Shown in pieces: positions 1-10,827 of a stretch of 64,000 bases of DNA. A program made the translations under genes and the position numbers. The notes below the pieces were generated by a model, which saw nothing but the letters and a program-made list of their open reading frames with translations, was not told where the DNA came from and searched no databases. How positions within the stretch are numbered: the stretch's first letter is position 1; each line of letters begins with the position of its first letter. This stretch comes from JACCZX01 sp963791315 (GTDB lineage Bacteria > Pseudomonadota > Gammaproteobacteria > Burkholderiales > Burkholderiaceae_F). The stretch is from assembly GCA_963791315.1 (NCBI GenBank), contig CAWBRQ010000007.1, positions 558,001-622,000 on the forward strand, in the 5' to 3' direction.

Positions 1-932
1 ATATCGCGCGTTTTATGCACCGCGATGAAATACGGTGCGTTATCGATCGGCGGCAGCACGACGCCGTACTTCTCGGGTTCGGCGACGATGTTCTTGACCG
101 CCTGTAGCTTCGGCACGTAGTACTGCGTCTCTTTCGGCATTTTCAGATCGGTGTAGCGCGCCGGCTTGCCGGCCTGGCGGTTTTTCGCAATCGCGCGCGA
201 TACCGCACCTTCGCCCCAGTTGTACGACGCGAGTGCCAGATGCCAGTCACCGAACATGTCGTACAGCTTCTGTAGGTAGTCGAGCGCGGCACGTGTCGAT
301 TCGACCACGTCACGCCGCTTGTCCTTCCACATGGTCTGCTCGAGATCGTAGTTGCGACCGGTCGAAGGAATGAATTGCCACAGCCCGGCCGCCTTGGCGG
401 ACGAAAACGCCTCCGGCACGAAGGCGCTTTCGACGAACGGGAGCAGTGCGAGCTCGGTCGGCATGTTGCGCCGCTCGATCTCTTCGACGATATGAAACAA
501 ATAGCGACTCGAGCGCTGTGTCATGCGCGCGAAATAATCGGGCTGGCTTGCGTACCAGCGCGTGCGGTCCTCCGTGAGTCTGGTCTCGAGATCCGGCATC
601 TTGAACCCCAGCCGGATGCGGTGCCATAGATCTCGCGTTGACGGCGGCTGCGCAACTGGCACCGGTGCGTTGTCCGGGACGACGATCACAGGAACTACGG
701 GATCGACAGCCGAGGCGGGCGCTTCCGGCGACTGATCAACCGGGCTGGTGGTGGAAGAAGCTGGGGAAGAAGGTACTGCGGGAGGGGGTGAAGGAGGGAC
801 GACGGGCGCGGGCGGATTCGGGATCGGGCTGGGCGTTCGCAACTCGCTGCCGCTGGTTGCGCAACCCGCGAGCAAGGTGCAACAGATGCCGTAGGCAAGC
901 CAGAAGGTCGCCGATCTTCTCGAGACGCGCAT
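1..932 (-). CDS. mltD: Membrane-bound lytic murein transglycosylase D, 3' part outside window
   Basis: Lytic transglycosylase that cleaves peptidoglycan glycan strands, probably anchored in the outer membrane. Translation from the ATG at 932 gives a signal peptide ending in the lipobox LLAGC, a Pro/Ser/Ala-rich linker of about 75 residues, then an SLT domain with the catalytic-region motif LPFVESAF followed by AGLWQFIPSTGR and later LASYNWGEGAV. The reading frame is open to the window edge, so the C-terminal part, where LysM repeats are expected in this family, is not visible. It heads a gloB-yafS-rnhA-dnaQ neighbourhood like that of enterobacteria. No clear Shine-Dalgarno lies before the ATG. 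The identity is firm; only the missing end is unknown. Confidence 0.9.
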   Translation of the reverse strand, partial: MRVSRRSATFWLAYGICCTLLAGCATSGSELRTPSPIPNPPAPVVPPSPPPAVPSSPASSTTSPVDQSPEAPASAVDPVVPVIVVPDNAPVPVAQPPSTRDLWHRIRLGFKMPDLETRLTEDRTRWYASQPDYFARMTQRSSRYLFHIVEEIERRNMPTELALLPFVESAFVPEAFSSAKAAGLWQFIPSTGRNYDLEQTMWKDKRRDVVESTRAALDYLQKLYDMFGDWHLALASYNWGEGAVSRAIAKNRQAGKPARYTDLKMPKETQYYVPKLQAVKNIVAEPEKYGVVLPPIDNAPYFIAVHKTRD

Positions 933-1013
933 GTTGAAAAATCTACAGGGTTCGAGGCAGTGTAGGTAGAACGTAGAAACGGCGTCAAGTTGCGTCTGCC
1001 TATGCCGAAAGGG

Positions 1014-1795
1014 CTAGCGGAATCCGTCTTTCCAACTGCGAATGGCAGCAAATGTCGAGACACGCGCGAACCCTGCACCTGGACTCACGGCAGACGCCGC
1101 AGCACGCACCGACGGCACATCACAGCGCATGAACGGATTCGTTTCAAGCTCGAGGCCTATCGTCGATGGCAGCGTCGGTTCGCCACGCTTGCGCATCGCG
1201 GTTGCCATTGCCGCGCGCGTTTGTAACTCGCGGTTATTGGGTTCGACTTCCAGCGCGAAGCGGATGTTGGCAACCGTGTATTCGTGCCCACAGTAGACAC
1301 GCGTCGCTGCCGGCAATTCGGCCGAGTGGGTCGAGCGACGCCAGCATCTGCTCGGGCGTGCCTTCGAACAATCGACCGCAGCCGCAGGCGAATAGCGTGT
1401 CGCCGCAGAACAGTGCAGGTGGCTTCAAGCCCGGTGCGTAAAACGCGATGTGGCCGGCGGTGTGGCCCGGAATGTCGATCACATCGAAACGAGTGCCGAG
1501 CACTTCAATGCGGTCGCCCGCTGCAAGCCGATGATCGAGCTGCGCTACGCTTTCTCGTGCCGGCCCGTACGTTGTCGCCGAGTAGCGCTGCTTCAGCGCG
1601 ACCAGGCCGCCGACATGGTCGGCGTGATGATGCGTCGCTAGAATCGCTGTCAGTCGAAGTTGTTGTTGTTCCAGTGCGCGGATGACCGGCTCGGCGTCGC
1701 CCGGATCCACGATTGCGGCTTCATTGCCCCGCGTCAAGCAGCCATATGTAGTTGTCTTTGAACGCCGGCAGCGGCGTGATAATCAGGTCGGACAT
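1014..1795 (-). CDS. gloB: Hydroxyacylglutathione hydrolase (glyoxalase II), two frameshifts
   Basis: Hydrolyses S-D-lactoylglutathione to D-lactate and glutathione in methylglyoxal detoxification. The metallo-beta-lactamase motif THHHADHVGG is clear, followed by HTAGH, the CGDTLF segment and YCGHEYT, which carry metal ligands. The start is the ATG at 1795 (MSDLIITPLPAF). Two single-base gains break the frame: a CCCC run at 1727-1730 and an extra A/T in the AATT at 1313-1316. Removing one base at each restores a continuous protein of about 259 residues, the usual length. It lies 22 bp from the divergent methyltransferase gene, so the promoters must face each other across a very short spacer. 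Confidence 0.9.
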
Positions 1796-1816
1796 CGGGT
1801 TAGCGCATTGAGCGGG

Positions 1817-2661
1817 ATGATGAGCGAAGACGCATCGATTGGAAGGTTATCCGAGTTTCTGCGCTCAGCCGCCGGGCAGTACGTGCTCGACTGGGAGCAG
1901 GTGCAGCTCGACGCCGCCGTGGTGGACATTTTCGGTTACCACGCGCTGCAGCTCGGGCTGCCGGATATCGACGCGCTGCGCGAAAACCGCATGCCGCTAC
2001 GCTTCTGTGCCGCCAATCGCGTCGCCCGAGGTGAGCCTACAGCAGCGGGCACTCGAAAGTCGCGGTCATCAACCGCTACGAAGAGTTGCCGTTCGCAACG
2101 CACTCGATTGACCTGGTCGTGATGCCGCACATCCTCGAGTTCACCGAAGATCCGCACCAGGTGCTGCGCGAGGTCGAGCGTGTGCTGGTACCGGAGGGTC
2201 ACGTCGTGATTACCGGGTTCAACCCGGTGAGTTTGTGGGGTGTCCGGCAGTACTTGACGCGGCTGGGTGCTTCGCCTTACTTGCCGCGCGAAGGCCGATT
2301 CTTGACGCTGCCGCGTATCAAGGATTGGCTAAAGCTGTTGTCGTTCGACGTCGAGCGCGGCCGCTTCGGATGCTACGTGCCGTCAGTGCGGCAAGAGCGC
2401 TGGCTTGCGCGCTGGCAGTTCATGGAAAAGGCGGGCGATCGCTGGTGGCCTTTTCTGGGCGCGGTCTACATGCTGACCGCCGTCAAGCGAGTCCGAGGAA
2501 TGCGGCTGATCGGCGCCGTGTGGAAGAGCAAGGAGGAGCCGGCGAGGCGGCTTGCACCGGCGGCAACGACGCGCACGTTTCTGACCGGCGATTCGAACTC
2601 CGCGGTGATCGATGCACCTGATGCCGCCAATGATGGCGCGCGTTCCGCAGCCAGTAGATGA
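1817..2661 (+). CDS. YafS-like class I SAM methyltransferase, frameshifted
   Basis: SAM-dependent methyltransferase of unknown substrate, of the kind found between gloB and rnhA in proteobacteria (yafS in E. coli). The first part (MSEDASIGRLSEF) ends in a broken SAM-binding region. The second part resumes with LPFATHSIDLVVMPHILEF and continues through DPHQVLREVERVL and GFNPVSLWG, the conserved core of this family. At least one indel lies at roughly 2030-2085. The protein ends at TGA 2659-2661, which overlaps the rnhA ATG, so the two are probably translationally coupled. The position and the C-terminal half support the call; the exact join of the two halves is uncertain. Confidence 0.8.
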
Positions 2662-3202
2662 GGCACGCGCGAAGCGTAAAGCTCGTGACCGAAAAGCCGC
2701 CGGTGCTGCCGAAGGCAGCGTCCGACTCCCCGGTCCACATCTATACGGATGGAGCCTGCAAGGGTAATCCCGGCCCCGGCGGCTGGGGTGCGCTGCTGCT
2801 GTACGGTGATCACGAACGAGAATTGTTCGGCGGCGAGAATCCGACCACGAACAATCGAATGGAGCTGATGGCCGTGATCGAGGCGCTCGGTTCACTGAAA
2901 CGCCGTTGTCACGTCATCGTGCACACCGATTCGCAGTACGTTCGACTGGGAATCACCGAGTGGCTGCCGGGCTGGATGCAGCGCGGCTGGAAAACAGCCG
3001 ACTAAAAAAGCCGTTAAAGAACGTCGATTTGTGGCAACGTTTGCTCGACGTGGCGGCGCAAACACGAGATCGAGTGGCGCTGGGTGCACGGGCCACTCGG
3101 GCAACGACGGCAACGAACGAGCCGACGAACTTGGCAAATCGCGGGGTGAATCGGTGTCTGCATCTGCTCATCGACGTAATCCGCCGCGATCGCGGGTGTT
3201 AA
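2658..3202 (+). CDS. rnhA: Ribonuclease HI, several frameshifts
   Basis: Degrades the RNA strand of RNA-DNA hybrids. The N-terminal part has the signature IYTDGACKGNPGPGGWGALL with the first catalytic Asp, then NNRMELMAVIEAL with the catalytic Glu, and HTDSQYV with another catalytic Asp. After 3001 the frame breaks repeatedly: single-base gains near 3003, 3061 (AAA for AA), 3091 (GGG for GG) and 3133 (GG for G). Correcting them restores NVDLWQRLLDVAAQ, a WRWVHGHSGNDGNERADEL segment with the last catalytic residues, and ANRGV. The stop is placed at TAA 3200-3202, but the exact C-terminus is uncertain. The gene is essentially full length and not plausibly dead. Confidence 0.88.
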
Positions 3203-3243
3203 AGTCGAATCTCCAAGTTGCGCGACGCGCAGCCGCTTTCGAC

Positions 3244-4502
3244 ATGAAGAGAAATCGAGTGACGTCGTGGCGATCGTTGCCTTAGTCACCGTCTGCGTGT
3301 TCTCGCCTACTTTGCGGTGGATCGGTTGTCGCCCGGACCGAACGCAGTCGCCGGCGTCAAGGGCGACGGCTGCGTTGGATCCATCGAAATCGGCGCCTGC
3401 GGCGCCCGGAGCGACCAAAGGTGGTGCCAGCGCGGCCGATCGCCGTCGAGGTGATTCCAGCTCAAGCCGACGACCGTGCAGGAAGATCTTGCAGGCGGTC
3501 GGCTCGCTGCAGTCGAACGAGAGCGTGATCCTGCGACCCGAAGTGTCCGGCCGCATCTCCGCGATCGGCTTCAAGGACGGTCAGATCGTGCGCAAGGGGC
3601 CAGCTGCTGATTGCGCTCGACAACTCGCTGAATGAAGCCGAGGTGGCGCAGATGAAGGCGGAGTACGACCTGGCGTTGTCGAACTCAAAGCGCAGCGAAG
3701 ATCTCGCAAGCCGCAAGTTCATCAGTTCGAGCGCTCAGGAGACGGCGGCGTCCAATGCGCAGGTGGCCGAGGCGAACTGAAGCTGGCGCAGGCGAGGTTG
3801 TCGAAGATGCGCATCGTCGCGCCGTTTGATGGCGTGGTCGGCATCCGCGGCGTCAGCCTCGGCGACTACGTCAAGGACGGCACTGATCTGGTCAACGTCG
3901 AAGATGTGCGCATCCTGAAGGTCGATTTTCGATTGCCTGAGCGCAATCTCGACGCAGATCAAGGTCGGACAAGGCGATCGAAGTGGTGGCCGATGCCTTG
4001 CCGGGCGAGCGCTTCGCGGGCCAGATCGACGCGATCAATCCGAAGGTCGACGCCAACGGGCGTTCGCTTGGAGATACGCGCGAAACTCGACAACACCGCG
4101 GCAAGCTGCGTCCTGGAATGTTCGTGCGCGTGCGCGTGATCGTCGGAGAGCGCGCTAACGCGCTGCTGGTGCCGGAGGAATCGATCGTTCCGCAGGGCGA
4201 GGAGTTCTTCGTATACAAGGTAGTGGACGGCGCCGCGCGGCGCGTGCCGGTGAAGATCGGTGTGCGGCGTGATGCGTGGTCGAGGTCGTGAAGGGCTGGC
4301 GGCGGGCGATCAGGTCGTGACTGCTGGCATGCGTTTGTCACGCGACGGGCAGCCGGTGCGCGTCCTGGAGCCGGCGGGGTTCCGGCGCCGGGCGCGGCAC
4401 CGACGGGGATGGCAGCGCAAAGGGCGAGCAACACCGCCGGCCTCCGCGCCGAAGTCAAGGCGTCCGGCAGCTACGCAGCAGCTGCGCCAGGGCTTCGCAT
4501 GA
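3244..4502 (+). CDS. RND efflux periplasmic adaptor (membrane fusion protein), multiple frameshifts
   Basis: Periplasmic adaptor linking an inner-membrane RND pump to an outer-membrane channel. After an N-terminal membrane segment (VAIVALVTVCVF) and a low-complexity stretch come the barrel-sandwich half-motif LQAVGSLQSNESVILRPEVS and SGRISAIGFKDGQIV. A helical hairpin follows with DNSLNEAEVAQMKAEYDLA, then the second half-motif APFDGVVGIRGVSLGDYV. Next are the beta-barrel segment LRPGMFVRVRVIV and the membrane-proximal segment LAAGDQVVTAGMRL. At least five indels split the gene. The stop TGA at 4500-4502 overlaps the ATG of the pump gene, so the pair is coupled. The start at 3244 (MKRNRV) is the best guess. 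No outer-membrane channel gene is next to it. Confidence 0.82.
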
Positions 4503-7500
4503 GCCTGTTCGAACTGTGCATACGGCGCCCGGTGCTGTCGACGGTGCTGTCGCTGCTGGTGCTCGTCATCGGCCGCGATTTCGTACTCGCGGCTCGACGT
4601 GCGCGAGTATCCGAAGATCGACGAGCCGGTCGTCAGCGTCAACACGACGCTATCCAGGCGCCTCGGCGGATGTGATCGAGTCGCAGATCACCAAGGTGCT
4701 CGAGGACTCGCTCGCCGGCATCGAAGGCGTCGAGCTGCTGACGTCGTCGAGCCGCTCGGAAACAGAGCCAGATCAATGTGCGCTTTCGCATCACGCGCGA
4801 TCCGGATTCGGCGGCAGCCGATGTACGCGACAAGGTGGCGCGCGTGCGCGCTCGGTTGCCGGATAACATCGACGAGCCGGTGATTGCAAAGGTCGAGGCC
4901 GACTCGTTTCCGATCATCTGGATGGCGGTCACCGCCGGCACCCGCACGTCGCTCGAAGTTTCGCGATTACCTGAACGCGCTATGTGAAGCCGCGACTGTC
5001 GGTGCTGCCGGGCGCGGCCGACGTGTGGATCTTCGGCGAGCGCAAGACGTCGATGCGCATCAATGTCGACCGCGACCGGCTGGCCGGCTATCGCGCTGAC
5101 GCCGCGGGACGTCGAAGACGCCTTGCGGCGGCAGAACATCGAGCTGCCGTCGGGTCGCATCGAGTCGGCCAAGCGCGAGTTCTCGATCGTCGCGACCACC
5201 GACGTCAGCACGCGCGAACAGTTCGAGAATCTGATCATCGCGAGCGTCGAACGGCTATCCGGTGCGCCTGCGCGACGTCGCCGACGTCGACGGTCGGTGC
5301 CGTCGAGCGAGCGCGTGATCGCGCGCTACAACGGCGAACCATCGATCAACATGGGGCTCGTCAAGCAGGCGACCGGCAACCCGCTCGAGTTGTCGAAAGC
5401 GCTGCAAGCGGAGATCGCTCAAGATCAACGAGACGCTGCCGCCGGGCATGAGCATCAACATCGCGTACGACTCGTCGGTGTTCATCGACCGCTCGATCAA
5501 TTCGGTGTTCAGCACCGTCGCCGAGGCGGTCTTGCTTGTCGCGCTGGTGATTTTCTTCTTCCTGCGCAACTTGCGAGCGACGCTGATCCCGCTGGTGACG
5601 ATTCCGCTGTCGCTGGTCGGCGCGTTCTCGCTGATGTACGCGTTCGGCTTCACGATCAACACGCTGACGCTGCTGGCGATGGTGCTGGCGATCGGCTTGG
5701 TCGTCGACGATGCGATCGTCGTGCTCGAGAACATCTACCGCAATATCGAGGCGGGCATGGACCGCGTCGCGGCGGCCGTCAAGGGCATCAAGGAGATCGG
5801 CTTCGCCGTGGTCGCGATGACGTTGACGCTGACCGCGGTGTACGCGCCGCTCGCGTTCGCGACCGGGCGCACCGGCCGGCTCTTTATCGAGTTCGCGCTG
5901 GCGCTGGCCGGTGCGGTGCTCGTGTCGGGATTCGTCGCGCTGACATTGTCGCCGATGATGTGCAGCAAGCTGCTGAAGCACGAGAAACAGCACGGCCGCG
6001 TCTTCACGATCATCGAGGGTTGGCTCGATGCGACTGACGAACGGCTATGCACGCTCGCTCGCGTGGGTGCTGCAGCGCCGCTGGATGTGGTGCATCGCTT
6101 GGGTCGTCCGGTCGCGGCACTGGGAGGCGCTGTTCTTTTCGCTGCTGCGTTCGGAGCTCGCGCCGCTCGAAGACCGCGGCGTGATCTTCGGCCGGCTGCA
6201 GTCACCGCCCGGTTCGACGGTCGACTACACGTCCGAGCAATTGCGCGCGGTCGAGAAGTACTACGCGACGATTCCCGAGGCGGCCGCGTACAACGCGGTG
6301 GCCGGATTTCCGACAGTGGACTACGGCAATGCGATCTTGCGTCTGAAGCCATGGGAGCAGCGCACCCGCAAGCAGCAGGACATCGCTCGCGAGCTGAATG
6401 CAGAAGTTTCAGAAGCTGCCCGGCGTGATCGGCTTTGCGGTCAATCCGCCTTCGCTCGGCCAGTCCGGCGCGGTCGCTGCCGGTCGAGTACGTGATCATG
6501 GCGCAGATGCCGTACGCCGAACTCGATCGAATCGTGCAGCAGTTCATTGCGGAGATTCAGCAAGACCGGCATCGTGCTGAACCCGCAGTCGGATCTGCGG
6601 CTCAATACGCCGGAGCTGCGCGTCGATGTCAATCGCGACAAGCTGGGCGACCTCGGCATCTCGGTGCGAAGCTGTCGGCCGCACGCTGCAGACGATGCTC
6701 GGCGGCCGCCAGGTCACGCGCTTCAAGAAGGACGGCGAGCAGTACGACGTGATCGTGCAGGTCGCGCCGCGCGACCGCAGCCGGCCGAATGACATCAGCG
6801 ACATCTACGTGCGCGGGCGCGATGGCTCGATGGTGCAGCTCGCCAACGTCGTCAACGTGCTCGAAGGCGTTTCGCCGCAGTCGCTGAACCACTTTCAGCG
6901 GCTACGCGCGGTGACGATCAGCGCGCAGCCTGGCGCCCGGTTACACGATCGGCGACGCGCTGAAGATGATGGACGACACGGCGAAGCGCGTGCTGCCGTC
7001 GGATGCATTGACCGACCTGAACGGTCAGTCGCGCGAGTTTCGCGATGCGCGCGGCGGTCTATTTACCTGACGTTCGCGCTCGCGTTGATCTTCATCTACC
7101 TGGTGCTAGCCGCGCAGTTCGAAAGCTTTGCCGATCCGTTCGTCATCATGCTGTCGGTGCCGCTGTCGATGGCCGGTGCACTATTCGCACTCTGGGCGAC
7201 CGGTGGCACCTGGAACATCTACAGCCAGATCGGCGTGATGACGCTGGTCGGACTGATCACCAAGCACGGCATCCTGATCGTCGAGTTTGCGAATCAGCTG
7301 CAGGAGCGCGGCGAGAACGTTGTTCGACGCGATTCGCCATTCGGCGGTGCTGCGACTGCGCCCGATCCTGATGACGACCGGCGCGATGGTGCTTGGCGCG
7401 GTGCCGCTCGCGCTGTCGCCGGCGCCGGCGCCGAAAGCCGTATCCAGATCGGCTGGGTGATCGTCGGCGGCTGACGTTCGGCACGCTGCTGACGCTGTTC

Positions 7501-7599
7501 GTCGTGCCGACGATGTACACGCTGATGGAGCAGGGGCTCGGCAAGTGGATGGGTTCGCACCGTCATCAGCACGACACAGCGCCAGCCGGCGCGGAATGA
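4499..7599 (+). CDS. RND multidrug efflux permease (HAE-1 type), many frameshifts
   Basis: Inner-membrane proton-driven exporter of about 1030 residues. It starts with the family hallmark MSLFELCIRRPVLSTVLSLL (TM1). The longest intact stretch (about 5450-6040) covers TM2-TM6 with GLVVDDAIVVLENIYR, which holds the paired Asp residues of the TM4 proton relay. The C-terminal half shows LTFALALIFIYLVLAAQFESF, NIYSQIGVMTLVGLITKHGILIVEF and finally TFGTLLTLFVVPTMYTL. Single-base gains occur about every 80-120 bp in the first kilobase, for example near 4572, 4650, 4760, 4964, 4980 and 5249, and more follow. When corrected, the two halves align as one pump. The substrate cannot be told from sequence. 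Confidence 0.85.
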
Positions 7600-7714
7600 A
7601 TCGCGTTTAGCCTCGCCAGAGCGGCCCGTGCGTCGACACGCGTGCGCGCTGTTCCCCGCCTCGCACTCTTCCGCGCAGCATTCGATCGATGAGGCGAGGC
7701 GTTAATATCCGCCG

Positions 7715-8407
7715 ATGCGACTCGTCGTGCTGGACACGGAGACCACCGGGCTCGAGTCCAGGGAAGGTCACCGCATCATCGAGGTCGGCGCGATCGAAGT
7801 CGTCGCTCGCCGTATTACCGAGCGTCGCTTCCACCACTACGTCAATCCCGAGCGCGACAGCGACGAGGGCGCGCTGGCGGTGCACGGCCTGAACCGGCAC
7901 TTTCTCGAGGACAAGCCGAAGTTCGGCGAGATTGCCGACGACCTGCTGGCGTTCGTCAGGGATGCGGAGGTCGTGATTCACAACGCCGCGTTCGACATCG
8001 AATTTCCTCGATGCCGAGCTTGCGCGCCTCGGGCGCAACCGACGTTCGCCGCAGCACTGCCTGAAGGTGACCGATTCGCTGCAGCACGCGCGCGAGCAGC
8101 ATCCTGGCAAGCGCAACTCGCTCGACGCGCTGTGCGAACGCTACGCAGGTGTCGAATGCGCATCGAGCACTGCACGGCGCTCTGCTCGATGCCGGGCTGC
8201 TGGCCGACGTGTACCTCGCGATGACGCGCGGCCAGGACAGCCTGACGATCGACGTGCTGACGCGAGGTGCCGCACGGCGAGCGACGGCCCGATCGATGCG
8301 AGCCAGCTGATCGTGGTCACTGCGCTGCCGGCCGAGATCGCGGCGCATGAGGCACTGCTCGACGCGATCGAGACGGAGTGCAAGGTCACGCCCGTCTGGC
8401 GGTTGAG
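7715..8407 (+). CDS. dnaQ: DNA polymerase III epsilon subunit (3'-5' proofreading exonuclease), frameshifted
   Basis: Proofreading exonuclease of the replicase. The N-terminus MRLVVLDTETTGLE contains the ExoI motif (Asp and Glu ligands). It is followed by HRIIEVGAIEVVARR and the ExoII segment VIHNAAFDIEF. Single-base indels from about 8004 on shift the frame; the second frame carries LKVTDSLQHAREQHPGKRNS LDAL and the ExoIII-like region. The ending WKVTPVWR-type sequence appears as VTPVWR at about 8392-8404, where removal of one T gives a TGA stop. The gene follows rnhA as in E. coli but is separated from it by the RND pair. It converges with the acyl-CoA synthetase gene. Confidence 0.85.
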
Positions 8408-8409
8408 TC

Positions 8410-9949
8410 CTGCAGCATCGCGCGTGATTTGCATCGCGCAGTTCGCGCTTCAGTACCTTGCCGGTCGCATTTTTCGGCAGTTGTCGACGAAGACGTAGCG
8501 CTTCGGCCGCTTGAAGCGGGCGATGTGCTCGAGGCAGAAGAGAGTCGAGCTCGTGTTGATTGGCGAGCTGTGCCCGGCTGCGTACCAGTACTGCGACCAC
8601 GGACTCGCCCCAGTCCGGTCGGGTTCGCCGATCACTGCCGACTTCCTTGATCGCAGGATGCAGTAGCAACACCTCCTCGACTTCGCGCGGATAGATGTTC
8701 GACCCGCCGGAGATGATCAGGTCCTTGCTGCGATCGACGAGCGTCAGATAGCCGGCCTCGTCACAGCGACCGAGATCGCCGGTATGCAGCCAGCCTTGGC
8801 CAGCGTCTCGGCGGTGGCTTGCGGATTGTTGAGATAGCCGGCCATCACGTGTCACCACGCACGCAGACTTCGCCGATCTCGCCCGGCGCGCACCGGGTGA
8901 CCAGCTTCGCTCAAGCACCGCTCACTTCGACGCCGACCTGCGCACGCCCGACCGAGCCGAGCCGCTCGAGCGCGGCGCCCGTCGTGGTCGTCCATGTGCT
9001 CGGCCGCGGTGCAGCACGGTGATCGTCATCGGCGATTCGCCTTGTCCGTAGATTTGCACCAGTCGTGGTCCGAAGCACGTCCAGCGCTCGCAAGCAATCG
9101 GCAACGTACATCGGACCGCCGCCGTAGATGATCGATCTTAAGGTTGCTCGGGCGACGAGCCGCTGCGCGCAACGCGTCGACCAGTCGCATCACCATCGTG
9201 GGTGCCGCGAAGAATTTCGACGTGCGGCGTGTACGCGAGGATCTGAGCCATCTCGTCGACATCGAATCCGTGCGACGCCGGAATAATTGCGTGGCACCAG
9301 CGGCGATATTCGGAATCGATGTAAAGGCCCGGAGCCGTGCGACATCGGTGCTGCGTGCAGCAGATGGTCGCCGACCGCGGCGTGGTCGACATCGGCCAGG
9401 TAGTTGAGCGCCATCGCGAGCAGGTTGCGATGCGTCAGCACCACGCCCTTCGGGCCGACCGGTCGTGCCGCTGGTGTAGAACAGCCAAGCGGGCGCTCGA
9501 GCGGAATCGGATTGCGATATCCGCATCGGCTCGGAGCGCAATAGCTTGCGATATTCCGCAGCCTTCGACATCGACAAAGTGCGTCGCACCGGTACGATTC
9601 GTGCTCGATGGCGGCTGATGTCGATACCGTCGGTGACGAACGCGATGCGCACGTCGGCGTCGTCGAGAATGAATGCAACTTCCTTCGGATGCAGCCGCAC
9701 GTTGATCGGAACCGCGCAGGTGCCCGCTGCCCAGCACGCGTACAGCAGCTCCACGTACGCGGCGCAGTTGTGAGCCAGTAGCGCCACGCGCGTGCCCGGA
9801 GCCGCACCCAGCTCGATAAGGGCCGAAGCCAAGCGCAGCGAGCGGTCAGCCAGCTGCTCGTAACTCAGTTCGAGATGGTCGCGCTCGATCACCGCCACCG
9901 CATGCGGCAGACGTCGCGCAACGCGAAACAGAGTGTGCGAAAGATTCAG
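8410..9949 (-). CDS. Acyl-CoA synthetase (AMP-forming), frameshifted
   Basis: ATP-dependent ligase that activates a carboxylic acid as acyl-CoA through an acyl-AMP. The N-terminal part is intact (ERDHLELSYEQLADRSLRLA, then NVRLHPKEVAFILDDADVR). The phosphate-binding loop FYTSGTTGRPEG follows, then after indels GDHLLHAAPMSHGSG, the HTGDLGRCDEAGYLTLVDRS motif with KDLIISGGSNIYPREVEE, and the C-terminal LPKNATGKVLKREL lysine motif. The frame can be followed upstream to an in-frame CTG at 9949-9947 with GGAGG a few bases before it. The first in-frame ATG/GTG-type start in the intact reading is 9898. The stop is not resolved because of indels near 8390-8420. Substrate chain length is unknown; the architecture is that of medium/long-chain or malonyl-type ligases. 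Confidence 0.82.
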
Positions 9950-10042
9950 AGTGCCTCCACGGCGAGGTCAACGAAACATCGTAAGGCAAGCAAAAGTCGC
10001 GCGCGCCCATGCAATAATTCGCGTCCTCGTTTGTCAGCCGGC

Positions 10043-10117
10043 GGGTGGTTAGCTCAGCGGTAGAGCACTGCCTTCACACGGCAGGGGTCACAGGTTCGAA
10101 CCCTGTACCACCCACCA
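10043..10117 (+). tRNA. tRNA-Val (anticodon CAC)
   Basis: A full cloverleaf is visible. The acceptor stem is GGGTGGT paired with ACCACCC, the D arm contains AGCTCAGCGGTAGAGC, and the anticodon arm CTGCC-TTCACAC-GGCAG gives anticodon CAC. The T arm is ACAGG-TTCGAAC-CCTGT. The 3' CCA is encoded (10115-10117). The gene sits alone between two protein genes. Confidence 0.97.
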
Positions 10118-10203
10118 AATACAACAATGAGTTACCTGGCCTTTCGCAACCGGTCGCCTTGGCGTCGCGCTTGACCAAGCGGTCGCTGCACTTGGCCCGG
10201 CGT

Positions 10204-10827
10204 TTATGGCACACCATTTCGCCCGTGCTTCATAAATGGCGGGCGCCTGCTGAGGCGTTCATAGAACTCGACAACCGCGGGCAGGTGCGGTCGCTCGATG
10301 GGCGTCATGAACCACCTATGGGTGGACAGGCCGAGCACGAGGTCCGCTAACGTGAACTCGGCACCCGTAACGAACGCTCCCGTTCGTTGCAGTTGCGCCT
10401 CCAGGATGCGCATATGACGAGTCCAGTCGGCTACGCTGGCTTCAATGGCTTCAGGATCCGTGTGCGTCGCGGCCTTGCGTACCAGTGCAAAGAAGGCGTA
10501 GCGCCATGAGTTGTTGAGCTGAGTGGTTTGCCAATCCATCCACTGCTCCACGACGGCGCGTCGCCGCGCGTCAGTCGGAAGCAGATCTTCACGACCATGC
10601 AATGCGGCGAGGTAGCGACATATGGCGTTTGATTCCCACAGCACGAAGTCTCCGTCTTTGATTACCGGCACGAGGCCGTTCGGGTTCCACTGCTTGAACT
10701 CGTCCGAGCGATTAGAACGATCCCCGGCATCCCACGCCTCGTGAGCGATGGGAAGATCGAGTTCGGCGCAAAGCCATAGAACCTTTCGAACATTGATCGA
10801 CGTGGATCGCCCCAGTACTTGCAGCAT
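10204..10827 (-). CDS. Glutathione S-transferase family protein
   Basis: A 207-residue cytosolic glutathione transferase. The N-terminal thioredoxin-like domain begins MLQVLGRSTSINVRKVLW, with the expected glutathione-site residues in NPNGLVPVIKDGDFVLWES and NAICRYLA. The C-terminal all-helical domain has the conserved FTLADLVLGLSTHRW helix with its buried Asp. The ATG at 10827 was chosen over an upstream in-frame extension because family homology begins exactly there. The extension to 10980 is arginine/serine-rich with no domain. The substrate is unknown. The gene is divergent from the hemerythrin gene downstream in the window. Confidence 0.9.
   Translation of the reverse strand: MLQVLGRSTSINVRKVLWLCAELDLPIAHEAWDAGDRSNRSDEFKQWNPNGLVPVIKDGDFVLWESNAICRYLAALHGREDLLPTDARRRAVVEQWMDWQTTQLNNSWRYAFFALVRKAATHTDPEAIEASVADWTRHMRILEAQLQRTGAFVTGAEFTLADLVLGLSTHRWFMTPIERPHLPAVVEFYERLSRRPPFMKHGRNGVP

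Noticed and set aside
1014..9949. Treating the broken genes as pseudogenes or as a degraded genomic island
   Set aside because: Breaks are single-base changes in short runs, affect core genes such as rnhA and dnaQ, and all domains remain complete once corrected.
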